Source: Thiotrichaceae bacterium
GTDB taxonomy: Bacteria; Pseudomonadota; Gammaproteobacteria; Thiotrichales; Thiotrichaceae
Reading direction: 5' to 3'
NCBI GenBank assembly: GCA_027008665.1
Contig: JALVEA010000100.1
Coordinates: forward strand, 1-14,176
Length of the DNA stretch: 14,176 nt
The notes beneath the pieces were generated by a model. The model did no database searches. It worked only from the letters and a program-made list of their open reading frames with translations, and had not been told where the DNA came from. Shown here piece by piece: positions 1-7,176 of the stretch (position 1 is its first letter; the number at the start of each line of letters is the position of its first letter). Both the position numbers and the translations under genes were made by a program.

Positions 1-798
1 AACGGTATCACCTGCACCTGTTACATCAAACACTTCACGCGCAGTAGTCGGCAGATGAATCGGTGCTTTTTGTCGCTGAAAAAGCGACATGCCTTCTTCG
101 CCACGGGTAATCAATAAGGCTTGCCAATCAAAGGTTTTTAATAGCTTCTCCCCTTTGCTTACTAATTCTTGTTCACTATGGCAAACACCAACGACTGCTT
201 CAAATTCACTCCGATTCGGGGTAATTAAGGTCGCTCCACGGTATTTTTCAAAATTCATCCCCTTAGGATCAATAATAATAGGGATTTGTACAACTTTAGC
301 CGCTTCAATTAAAACACTCACATTGGATAATGTGCCTTTATTATAATCAGAGAGCAACACCACATCGGTATTAGAAAGTAATTGATGAAAAGTGGCTTCT
401 AATTCCGTTTTATCAATACTGGTAAAGCTGTCTTCAAAATCAAGACGAATCATTTGTTGATGCTGAGCAATCACACGTAGTTTGAGGGTGGTATCAAAAT
501 CATGATAAGCCAAAAAATGGCAATCTACTTTCTGCGCTGAAAGTAAGGATTGTAATTTTTTGGCATTTTCATCTTGCCCCGTTAAGCCAATCAATTGAAC
601 CGTCGCACCTAATGCAGAAATATTTAATGCCACATTACTCGCACCGCCTGCACGTAATTCATTATTTTTAATATGCACTACAGGAACAGGGGCTTCAGGT
701 GAAATACGTTTGCTCGACCCATGCCAATATTGATCAAGCATCACATCGCCCACCACAAGAACACGAGCCGAGCTAAAATCTGGAAGATTATTTTTCAT
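1..798 (-). CDS. hldE: Bifunctional heptose-7-phosphate kinase / heptose-1-phosphate adenylyltransferase, N-terminal part
   Basis: This is the sugar-kinase half of HldE, a cytosolic enzyme that phosphorylates D-glycero-beta-D-manno-heptose 7-phosphate on the way to ADP-heptose for the LPS inner core. Reading the minus strand from ATG at 798 gives 266 uninterrupted codons up to the window edge. The start MKNNLPDFSSARVLVVGDVM resembles the known HldE N-terminus, followed by LDQYWHG and RISPEAPVPVV. The first PfkB signature is RAGGASNVALN (about residues 49-59). The second, DVTGAGDTV (258-266), carries the catalytic Asp264. Full-length HldE is about 475 residues, so the rest of the kinase and the nucleotidyltransferase domain should lie beyond base 1. 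A kinase-only HldA form cannot be excluded from this fragment. The gene is transcribed divergently from the yciK-cmoAB unit. Confidence 0.93.
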   Translation of the reverse strand, partial: MKNNLPDFSSARVLVVGDVMLDQYWHGSSKRISPEAPVPVVHIKNNELRAGGASNVALNISALGATVQLIGLTGQDENAKKLQSLLSAQKVDCHFLAYHDFDTTLKLRVIAQHQQMIRLDFEDSFTSIDKTELEATFHQLLSNTDVVLLSDYNKGTLSNVSVLIEAAKVVQIPIIIDPKGMNFEKYRGATLITPNRSEFEAVVGVCHSEQELVSKGEKLLKTFDWQALLITRGEEGMSLFQRQKAPIHLPTTAREVFDVTGAGDTV

Positions 799-897
799 AT
801 TATTATCGCTTTACCATAAAAAAAGCCTGTAGATACTACTTGAAGCCTCACTCTTTGTGAATAAATCCAAGCGGTATTTTCTTTTGATATGATAGTT

Positions 898-937
898 GGT
901 AAAGGAAAACTTGATACTTTACCTCCTTTCAGGTAAA
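898..937 (+). promoter_or_regulatory. Three-part GGTAAA / TTTACC alternative-hairpin region
   Basis: GGTAAAG (898-904), CTTTACCT (917-924) and AGGTAAA (931-937) lie in order between the divergent hldE and yciK-like genes. The central segment is perfectly complementary over 7 bases to either flank, so two mutually exclusive hairpins are possible. This is seen directly. A role as operator or leader attenuator is inference, and no transcript start is known. I found no convincing sigma-70 promoter for either gene in 799-1056; TATGAT (885-890) and TTGACT (1000-1005) lack good partners. Confidence 0.3.
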
Positions 938-1056
938 TCTAAGCTTTTAAGCTGAATTTGTGAGGTCATCGTAGTATGCGAATCTCTAACCTATCCGCAT
1001 TGACTTTGCAGATTTAGTTTCAATTTTCAGCGATGCAAAGAGGGATAACAATTAAA

Positions 1057-1851
1057 ATGTTAACAAATGACGAATTATTACAATATGTACCTGAGGATGG
1101 CTTATTAAAAGACCGTGTGATTTTGGTGACAGGAGCGGCTGATGGGATTGGACGTGCTATTTCACTTGCCTATGCACGTTATGGTGCAACTATTGTTTTA
1201 TTGGGTAAAACAATTAAGCCTTTAGAAAATATTTATGATGAAATTATTGATGCAGGTGGTGCAGAGCCTGCTATTTACCCACTGAATATGGAGGGGGCAA
1301 ATGTGCATGACTATCAAGCAATGGCGGCAACGATTGAAAAAGAATTGGGGCGTTTAGATGGGCTTGCTTTAAATGCAGGGTGGTTGCCTGCTTTTATTCC
1401 TTTTAAAGAGTATGAAGTTGAATTATGGTCTAAAACAATAACGATTAATTTACATGCTAATTTCTTAATAACGCAGTCTTGCTTGCCGTTGCTAGAAAAG
1501 GCGGAGGATGCGGCTATTGTGATGTCAGCTCATGCATCGAATAAGGCGTATAATGGGGCTTTTGGTGTGGCTAAAGCAGGTTTGGATGCGATGATGGATA
1601 TTGTTGCTGATGAATATGATCGTGATGAGTTGTTTATTCGTGTCAATAGTATTGATACAGGCCCTTTATTAACTCAAATGCGTCGTTTAAATTATCCGCT
1701 TGAAGCGACTGAAACATTAGCCTCTCCTGATGCTATTGTTGGTCCTTATCTCTATTTTATGGGACCAGATGCAAAAAAACGCACCGCAGAACATATACGC
1801 TATGACCGCTTGCCCGCAGATGCACGTTGGAACGGAAATGAAACAGGATAA
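1057..1851 (+). CDS. yciK: YciK-like short-chain dehydrogenase/reductase with catalytic Tyr replaced by Phe
   Basis: This is a cytosolic SDR-fold protein of 264 residues that aligns along its length with E. coli YciK (about 252 aa), whose substrate is unknown. The cofactor motif is TGAADGIG (25-32), the NAG motif is at 106-108 and the structural Asn is N131. The YxxxK site reads FGVAK (169-173): Lys173 is kept but the catalytic Tyr is Phe169 (codon TTT at 1561). The nearest active-site Ser is S157. An SDR without the Tyr would be expected to be a poor or inactive oxidoreductase, so a binding or regulatory role is possible (inference). I chose ATG 1057 because GAGGG (1040-1044) precedes it. 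The in-frame ATG at 1033 has no visible ribosome site and would add eight unmatched residues. The 3' end overlaps cmoA by 14 bases, implying coupled translation. Confidence 0.85.
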   Translation: MLTNDELLQYVPEDGLLKDRVILVTGAADGIGRAISLAYARYGATIVLLGKTIKPLENIYDEIIDAGGAEPAIYPLNMEGANVHDYQAMAATIEKELGRLDGLALNAGWLPAFIPFKEYEVELWSKTITINLHANFLITQSCLPLLEKAEDAAIVMSAHASNKAYNGAFGVAKAGLDAMMDIVADEYDRDELFIRVNSIDTGPLLTQMRRLNYPLEATETLASPDAIVGPYLYFMGPDAKKRTAEHIRYDRLPADARWNGNETG

Positions 1852-2563
1852 TTTATTCTCTATCGCTAGCAATGATATTGCGGATTTTAGTTTTGATGCA
1901 AACGTGGCAGATGTCTTTCCTGATATGTTACGTCGCTCGATTCCAGGTTATGACAATATTATTAGCCTACTTGGTATATTATCTCACGATTATGCAAAAA
2001 ATAAGACTCGTGTATATGATTTAGGCTGTTCTTTGGGAGCGGCAACATTATCCATTCATCGCCATACAAGCGATTTATCACTGCGGCATATTTGCGTGGA
2101 TAATTCAAAACCGATGATAAAACGCTGTCGCTCTAAATTACAACGACATATGCCAGCGGCTTCGGTTGAGTTAATTTGTGATGATATTCAAAATATTAAA
2201 ATTGAAAATGCTTCAGTGGTTGTATTGAATTTTACCTTGCAATTTCTACCCCAAACAATGCGTCTTCAATTACTAAAAACAATTTATCATGGCTTAAATA
2301 AAGGCGGTGCATTAATCCTTTCTGAAAAACTTATTTTTTCCGATCAGGCAACACATCAACAATTTATTGATTGGCATCATCAATTTAAACGGGCTAATGG
2401 TTATAGTGACCTAGAAATTAGTCAAAAGCGTTTGGCACTTGAAAATGTAATGATTCCTGATACCTTAGAGCAACATCGAAAGCGTCTCGCTAAAGCAGGT
2501 TTTTCACAGACATGGCAATGGTTTCAGGCCTTTAATTTTTCTTCCTTGATAGCATTAAAATGA
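1838..2563 (+). CDS. cmoA: Carboxy-S-adenosyl-L-methionine synthase
   Basis: CmoA (241 aa; E. coli 247) converts SAM and prephenate into carboxy-SAM, the donor for 5-oxyacetyl-uridine at tRNA position 34. The sequence tracks E. coli CmoA closely: FSFDANVADVFPDMLRRSIP near the start, then the class I methyltransferase motif DLGCSLGAATLS (61-72), VVLNFTLQFL, and FKRANGYSDLEISQKR. Arg198 in ISQKR corresponds to E. coli Arg199, which binds the carboxylate. I chose ATG 1838 because it gives the family N-terminus; a longer in-frame extension back to 1730 runs entirely over the SDR coding sequence and has no family match. The gene overlaps the SDR by 14 bases and cmoB by 4 (ATGA), so all three are probably translated from one message. 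Confidence 0.95.
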   Translation: MKQDNLFSIASNDIADFSFDANVADVFPDMLRRSIPGYDNIISLLGILSHDYAKNKTRVYDLGCSLGAATLSIHRHTSDLSLRHICVDNSKPMIKRCRSKLQRHMPAASVELICDDIQNIKIENASVVVLNFTLQFLPQTMRLQLLKTIYHGLNKGGALILSEKLIFSDQATHQQFIDWHHQFKRANGYSDLEISQKRLALENVMIPDTLEQHRKRLAKAGFSQTWQWFQAFNFSSLIALK

Positions 2564-3552
2564 TTCAATTTGAGTTTTTATATCAACATTTACAAGCAAC
2601 GGATCTTGCAGATTGGTCGGAGATTTTGCCTGCTCAAATAGAGAAAATTTTTAAACAACGTTTTCATGGTAAAAGGGAACAATGGCAAGCTTTATTAGCT
2701 GATTTACCCATGATTAAAGCCTCTGAAATCAACATTAGTATTGATAAAGTACGCATTGGTTCAAAGGCTGATTGTGATCAAGAAACACAAAAACAATTAA
2801 AACAAATATTGCAACAGTTTAAACCGTGGCGCAAAGGCCCTTATGAACTATTTGGAATTCATATTGATACAGAATGGCGTTCAGACTGGAAATGGCAACG
2901 ACTTCAAGAGCATATTTCACCCTTAAAAAATCGTCACATATTAGATATTGGCTGTGGTAATGGCTATCATCTATGGCGCATGTTAGGAGAAGGGGCTCGA
3001 CTCGTGATAGGTGTTGACCCTAGTCAGTTTTTTCTTTCTCAGTTTTATATTATAAAACATTATGCAGGCAAAGATTTACCGATTCATTTATTGCCATTAA
3101 AGGATGAAGAATTACCTGCATTTAATCAACAATACCGTGGCAAAGGCTTTGATACGGTATTTTCAATGGGGGTTTTATACCATCGTCAATCACCCATCAC
3201 CCATTTACAACAATTACGCTCTTTCCTTCGTCGAGGCGGTGAACTGATCTTAGAGACTCTGGTAATTGAAGGGGAGGAGCAAAATATTTTAATGCCTGAG
3301 GATCGCTACGCTAAGATGCGTAATGTTTGGTTTATTCCTTCGACTAAACTCTTACAACGCATGTTACAACGTGCTGGCTTTATTAATATTCGAGTTGTTG
3401 ATATCAATCAAACCAGCTGCGAAGAACAGCGAGTAACGGACTGGATGAGCTATGAATCCCTAGCAGACTTCCTTGATCCTAATAATAAAAATAACACCAT
3501 AGAAGGTTATCCAGCTCCTAAAAGAGCGATTGTTATTTGTAATATTTCATAA
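2560..3552 (+). CDS. cmoB: tRNA U34 carboxymethyltransferase
   Basis: CmoB (330 aa; E. coli 323) transfers the carboxymethyl group of carboxy-SAM to 5-hydroxyuridine 34 of tRNA, giving cmo5U and wider codon reading. The family block KPWRKGPYELFG (88-99) is followed by IDTEWRSDWKW, the SAM-site motif DIGCGNG (129-135), FSMGVLYHR (201-209) and a C-terminal GYPAPKRA. Lys92, Tyr207 and Arg322 align with E. coli Lys91, Tyr200 and Arg315, which as I recall make the enzyme prefer carboxy-SAM over SAM. Its ATG overlaps the cmoA stop, so the two are translationally coupled. No clear intrinsic terminator follows; the next 310 bases are AT-rich. Confidence 0.96.
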   Translation: MIQFEFLYQHLQATDLADWSEILPAQIEKIFKQRFHGKREQWQALLADLPMIKASEINISIDKVRIGSKADCDQETQKQLKQILQQFKPWRKGPYELFGIHIDTEWRSDWKWQRLQEHISPLKNRHILDIGCGNGYHLWRMLGEGARLVIGVDPSQFFLSQFYIIKHYAGKDLPIHLLPLKDEELPAFNQQYRGKGFDTVFSMGVLYHRQSPITHLQQLRSFLRRGGELILETLVIEGEEQNILMPEDRYAKMRNVWFIPSTKLLQRMLQRAGFINIRVVDINQTSCEEQRVTDWMSYESLADFLDPNNKNNTIEGYPAPKRAIVICNIS

Positions 3553-3710
3553 TTTCATAAAAATACCTTTATTAACAATACTTTATATAAAATAGTTTTA
3601 TCTGTTTCGATAATATATTGCTTAGCTTATGATTTTATGGATTTAGTTATTTATTCTATTTCTCATAATTGTCATACATATAATTTATGTTTAATTTTTT
3701 TTATTTATAA

Positions 3711-3739
3711 TTGCTTGTAGGTGTGTAATAAGCTAGCAT
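3711..3739 (+). promoter_or_regulatory. Candidate sigma-70 promoter for mltD
   Basis: TTGCTT (3711-3716) and TAGCAT (3734-3739) are separated by 17 bases, the preferred spacing, about 120 bases upstream of the mltD ATG. In such AT-rich DNA other hexamer pairs could also serve, so this is a candidate only. Confidence 0.3.
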
Positions 3740-3768
3740 TTAGGTTAATAAAGCTACACTGCACTTGA

Positions 3769-3795
3769 TTTAGTGATCCTTTAAAAATCACTAAA
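3769..3795. repeat. Perfect 9-bp inverted repeat upstream of mltD
   Basis: TTTAGTGAT (3769-3777) and ATCACTAAA (3787-3795) are exact reverse complements around a 9-base centre. Neither strand has a T-run after the second arm, so it is not an intrinsic terminator. Its position between the candidate promoter and the mltD ribosome site fits an operator or a 5'-leader hairpin (inference). Confidence 0.5.
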
Positions 3796-3847
3796 AAATA
3801 GAAACTGTGTGAAGAATTGGGATTTCTTCATAGTATTAAGGGCTTAC

Positions 3848-3854
3848 AAGGGGG
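3848..3854 (+). promoter_or_regulatory. Strong ribosome binding site fixing the mltD start
   Basis: AAGGGGG ends 8 bases before ATG 3863. This favours that ATG over the in-frame GTG at 3809, whose extra 18 residues would bury the lipoprotein signal peptide. Confidence 0.75.
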
Positions 3855-3862
3855 TTAAAATA

Positions 3863-5413
3863 ATGGATAGAAAACGTTTGGCATTAGCTATTTCTGCAAC
3901 ATTGTCTATTGCGGGAGTTACAGGGTGCAGCACTATTTCTGGAATAAAAGCCAGTCCAGCAAGCAATGATGATGAAAAAGTCGTCGTTTATCATGTTTCT
4001 TATCAAAAGGAGCGTCAGCTTGACGGTGAAATTAATGCATTAGCTAAAAAATTAGGTCTTGGAAAATTTTCAACAGAAAATCTTCCCGAACAAGTACAAA
4101 AAAAGATCTATAGACACCCACTCATTCGACATGCAAGATACGACCATACAAATAATGCAAAAGTCCAATTTCAAAAAGTTGTATTGGACAAACAAAGAGT
4201 AACTCCTCATAAAATCACGGCAGTTAAACCTACCGTTACACGTAAAATAACGAAACAATCGACTGAGGTGGAGGCGGTAAACCTTAGTGCATTTGAGCGT
4301 GAAGTTAATCGCCTCTATGCGGCAGAAAAAGTGAGTGTTAGCCCTCAACAAATTAGTAGAAATAGTATTTGGTCAAGAATTACACGTGGTTATTGTCTCG
4401 ATGCAAATATTGAAAAGCCATTAGTGCAAAAAATATTAAATCAATATGCTCGCAACCCTCAACATTTAAATCGACTCTTTGAGCGTTCAGGGAAATATTT
4501 GCATTTTATTGTCAATGAATTAAAGCGTCGCAAAATGCCAACCGAGTTAGCTTTGCTTCCAATGGTAGAAAGCGCTTACGATAATGCTTTAAAATCACGT
4601 TCTGGAGGGGTTGGACTATGGCAATTTACCTCCACTAAAGGCAAGCTTTTGGGTTTAAAGCAAACAAACAACTATGATGCAAGAATGGATGTTTTTTCAT
4701 CAACACGCGTTGCATTAGACGCACTACAACGTCTCAATAAGAAATTTGCAGGTGACTGGAATCTAACTTTAGCTAGTTTTAAAGTGGGTGAAAAAAGAGT
4801 CCAGCATGAAATCATGAAAAATCGTCGAGACGGTCAACCAACTGATTATTGGCATCTGGCTCTACCGAGAGAAGCAAAGGAATATATACCACAATTATTA
4901 GCCTACAGAGAAATTTTATTGCGCCCATATGCCTATGGATTAGACTTGCCTGTGGTAAAAAATACGCCTCAAATTACACAAATTGTAGTGGATAAACCGA
5001 TTGATTTACATAAGGTTGCTCGTGCAGCAAAGCTTCCTGCATCAACATTAACTGCTTTAAATCTTAACTTTAAAAACGCCATCACTGACCCTTCTTACTC
5101 TCGAAAAGTTGTATTACCGCGTCAGTATGCAAGTCAATTGCATCAGGCAATCAGCTTAGCACCTGGTGTTATTACTGCCTCTTACAAAGCAAAAAATCAG
5201 TCTAAACGTTATATTATCGCAAAGAAAAGCCATAGCAACGCACAAGTAATCAATTATCGTGTACGTGCTGGAGAAAATCTTTATAAAATAGCATTACGTC
5301 ACGGCACAACGGTCACTAAAATCATGCGTTTAAATGGTATGCAAAATACAAAAATTAAAGCAGGAGCAAACTTGAAAATTGCGCTCAAGTCCTCCTTAGT
5401 TCGTCGCACTTAG
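3863..5413 (+). CDS. mltD: Membrane-bound lytic murein transglycosylase D-type lipoprotein
   Basis: This 516-residue protein should cleave peptidoglycan between MurNAc and GlcNAc, forming 1,6-anhydro ends, from the inner face of the outer membrane. It starts with a lipoprotein signal MDRKRLALAISATLS and lipobox VTGC; Cys22 is followed by Ser, not Asp, which favours outer-membrane sorting. A basic linker (about 30-190) precedes the GH23 domain (about 205-345). There LPMVESAYD places catalytic Glu236, followed by GVGLWQF and the MltD-typical LKQTNNYDAR. The third motif, AYNxG in relatives, reads ASFKVG (F306, K307), which is unusual. A degenerate LysM-like segment (about 373-435) and one clear LysM domain (464-506, NYRVRAGENL) follow; E. 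coli MltD has two LysMs. The gene stands alone and converges on thrC. Confidence 0.9.
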   Translation: MDRKRLALAISATLSIAGVTGCSTISGIKASPASNDDEKVVVYHVSYQKERQLDGEINALAKKLGLGKFSTENLPEQVQKKIYRHPLIRHARYDHTNNAKVQFQKVVLDKQRVTPHKITAVKPTVTRKITKQSTEVEAVNLSAFEREVNRLYAAEKVSVSPQQISRNSIWSRITRGYCLDANIEKPLVQKILNQYARNPQHLNRLFERSGKYLHFIVNELKRRKMPTELALLPMVESAYDNALKSRSGGVGLWQFTSTKGKLLGLKQTNNYDARMDVFSSTRVALDALQRLNKKFAGDWNLTLASFKVGEKRVQHEIMKNRRDGQPTDYWHLALPREAKEYIPQLLAYREILLRPYAYGLDLPVVKNTPQITQIVVDKPIDLHKVARAAKLPASTLTALNLNFKNAITDPSYSRKVVLPRQYASQLHQAISLAPGVITASYKAKNQSKRYIIAKKSHSNAQVINYRVRAGENLYKIALRHGTTVTKIMRLNGMQNTKIKAGANLKIALKSSLVRRT

Positions 5414-5427
5414 GAAGTTCCTTAGAT

Positions 5428-5529
5428 AAAAAAAGAGCCTCTGGTCTTAATTCCAATCCTATTTTCTGGTTAAAAACCCGCTAGAATTTCCCTAGAAAAA
5501 TAGTATCTTCATTTAAATCAGAAGCTCTT
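5428..5529 (-). terminator. Long branched intrinsic terminator of the hom-thrC operon
   Basis: On the minus strand the arm at 5529-5519 (AAGAGCUUCUG as RNA) pairs with 5443-5433 (CAGAGGCUCUU), with one G-U wobble, and is followed directly by a seven-U run (5434-5428). The wobble would be an A-C mismatch on the plus strand, so the structure favours thrC-direction RNA. The 75-base interior is itself structured: 5503-5491 pairs imperfectly with 5469-5459, and CTAG occurs twice inside (5481-5484 and 5492-5495). It lies about 150 bases past the thrC stop and directly behind the mltD stop. Confidence 0.6.
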
Positions 5530-5634
5530 AAGGCAATGATTGTTTCACTAAAGAAGCATCACAACACCTCTATTAACAAAACAATAATGCCGTTTGGCTA
5601 TGGATATTTTATCCAAACCTACTCCAACATGCGT

Positions 5635-5664
5635 AGATGATTTCTAAAACAGTTCATCTTTTTT
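5635..5664 (+). terminator. Weak candidate terminator for mltD
   Basis: AGATGA (5635-5640) and TCATCT (5654-5659) form a 6-bp stem on a 13-base loop, with six T residues at 5659-5664. The stem is AT-rich and short. The overlapping pair TTTCTAAAA (5641-5649) / TTTTAGAAA (5661-5669) is a competing 9-bp hairpin just behind the thrC stop. Either could be structural only. Confidence 0.3.
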
Positions 5665-5679
5665 AGAAAGTTTATCGCA

Positions 5680-7149
5680 TTACAAAAAAGCTAAAATTTC
5701 TTTTTCAATATCAGCTTTATCAATAATCGTTTTTTGTGTAATTTCCTTATTAAATAAAGCGTTAATCTGTGTTGGTATTTCTATTTTTGCCGCTTTAGCA
5801 ATGGATTTCAGCGCCTCTTTATCATCAGCGCCTTCCTTGCCTGTTAATGCACTGGCAATAACAGGGGAGAATTTTGTCCATTCAGCCGTTGAGTAAATAA
5901 TCGTTTTTAATTGCTTGTCACGACAGGTCTCATAAGTTTTAAAACAGGTAGCGGTGTGCGGATCCATTAAATATCCCGTGGCAAACGTGGTTTGAATATA
6001 CTGTTTACCTTCTTCATCATTACAAAAATCGGCAGAGAAAACAGTTTGTAATTTTTTCAGTTCATCAGTGCTTAATTGATAATATTTTTCATTATCTAGT
6101 TGTAGCATTAACTCTTTAGTACGCTCCGCACCATAAAGATCATATAAAATACGCTCTATATTGGAAGATTTTAAAATATCCATTGCAGGTGAGGTAGTAG
6201 GGATAACGGATGATTCTCTTAAATCATAAAGACCTTTATTAATCAAATGAGTCAGTACATTATTATTATTAGAGGCAATAAGGATTTTCTCCACGGGCAA
6301 TCCCATTTTCATGGCATAGTATCCACCAAGGGCATTACCAAAGTTACCGCTGGGGACATCCAAATAAACTTTATCTCCCAATGCAATCGCTTGTTGACGC
6401 ACTAATTCAAGATAGCTATGAATATGATAGACAAGTTGGAAAATAATACGTCCAAAGTTAACCGAATTAGCGGCGGATAGCTGAATATTTTGTTGTTTTA
6501 ATTTTGCATTGAAGCTTTCAGAACCTAGCAAGGCTTTGAGTGCTGCTTGTGTATCATCAAAATCACCGTGTACACCGATAACTTTTAGATTTTCAGCATC
6601 TTCTGTCACCATTTGCAAACGCTGTACATCAGACGTACCACCATCAGGATATAAGCAAGCAACTTTCACATTAGCACGGTTTTTAAAAGTTTCTAAAGCT
6701 GCAGGACCTGTATCACCACTGGTTGCGGCTAAGATAAGATAATTTTCATTTTTACTTTGGGCAATAGAAGATAAAACCCGCCCAAAGGGTTGCAATGCCA
6801 TATCTTTAAAGGCTCGGGTTGGGCCATGATATAATTCACTAATATAAAGATCATCTTTAACTTTTACTAGCGGAGCTGGGTTAGTGCTATCATCAAAGGC
6901 ATCGTATAAATCCAATGCTTCATCAATCACATTCGCTTCAATATCTATTTCAAAAGCCAATAAAATATCTCTTGCTAATACTTTATAAGAACTAGCAATA
7001 TGTTCCTGTAAAAAAGACTCTCCAAGCTGGGGGAGTTTTGAAGGGACATAGATACCACCAAAAGATGACATCGGTGATAAAATAGCTTCTGAAAAGCTAA
7101 CTTCTAAGGGTAATTGACCATCATTACCGCGTGTTTCTATAAAATTCAT
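5680..7149 (-). CDS. thrC: Threonine synthase
   Basis: ThrC is a cytosolic PLP enzyme that converts O-phospho-L-homoserine into L-threonine. The 489-residue product begins MNFIETRGN, the usual Thr_synth_N start, and continues with FGGIYVPSKLP. The PLP lysine is Lys115 in HGPTRAFKDMALQ, and the phosphate-binding loop ATSGDTGPAA lies at 142-151. The C-terminal part carries SGNFGNALGG and the substrate-site region of the long bacterial form. The start is supported by a purine-rich ribosome site, GGGAGAGAGAG, a few bases upstream on the minus strand. It lies 27 bases behind hom in the same direction, so one transcript is expected. No thrB follows; homoserine kinase must be encoded elsewhere. Confidence 0.96.
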   Translation of the reverse strand: MNFIETRGNDGQLPLEVSFSEAILSPMSSFGGIYVPSKLPQLGESFLQEHIASSYKVLARDILLAFEIDIEANVIDEALDLYDAFDDSTNPAPLVKVKDDLYISELYHGPTRAFKDMALQPFGRVLSSIAQSKNENYLILAATSGDTGPAALETFKNRANVKVACLYPDGGTSDVQRLQMVTEDAENLKVIGVHGDFDDTQAALKALLGSESFNAKLKQQNIQLSAANSVNFGRIIFQLVYHIHSYLELVRQQAIALGDKVYLDVPSGNFGNALGGYYAMKMGLPVEKILIASNNNNVLTHLINKGLYDLRESSVIPTTSPAMDILKSSNIERILYDLYGAERTKELMLQLDNEKYYQLSTDELKKLQTVFSADFCNDEEGKQYIQTTFATGYLMDPHTATCFKTYETCRDKQLKTIIYSTAEWTKFSPVIASALTGKEGADDKEALKSIAKAAKIEIPTQINALFNKEITQKTIIDKADIEKEILAFL

Positions 7150-7176
7150 TTTCTCTCTCTCCCAACTTAGAAAATT

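Larger units (their letters stand above)
3553..3862. other. AT-rich intergenic stretch between cmoB and mltD
   Basis: These 310 bases contain no credible gene: stop codons are dense in all frames and no RNA gene is visible. The first 160 bases are extremely AT-rich and hold no GC stem suited to an intrinsic terminator. The right half carries a candidate promoter (3711-3739), an imperfect direct repeat AATAAGCTA / AATAAAGCTA (3727-3752), a perfect 9-bp inverted repeat (3769-3795) and the mltD ribosome site. It most likely serves as the mltD control region. Confidence 0.6.

Noticed and set aside
819..850. Terminator before hldE (GTAG/CTAC stem with a T7 run on the minus strand)
   Set aside because: The stem is only four base pairs and does not reach the T-run; there is no upstream gene in that direction to terminate.
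921..930. ACCTCCTTTC as the 3' end of a 16S rRNA gene
   Set aside because: The bases before it do not match the conserved 16S tail; it is an isolated 10-mer.
1033..1056. ATG 1033 as the SDR start
   Set aside because: No ribosome site precedes it, and the only GAGGG lies downstream of it and in front of ATG 1057.
3809..3862. GTG 3809 as the mltD start
   Set aside because: It would put 18 extra residues before the lipoprotein signal; AAGGGGG points clearly to ATG 3863.
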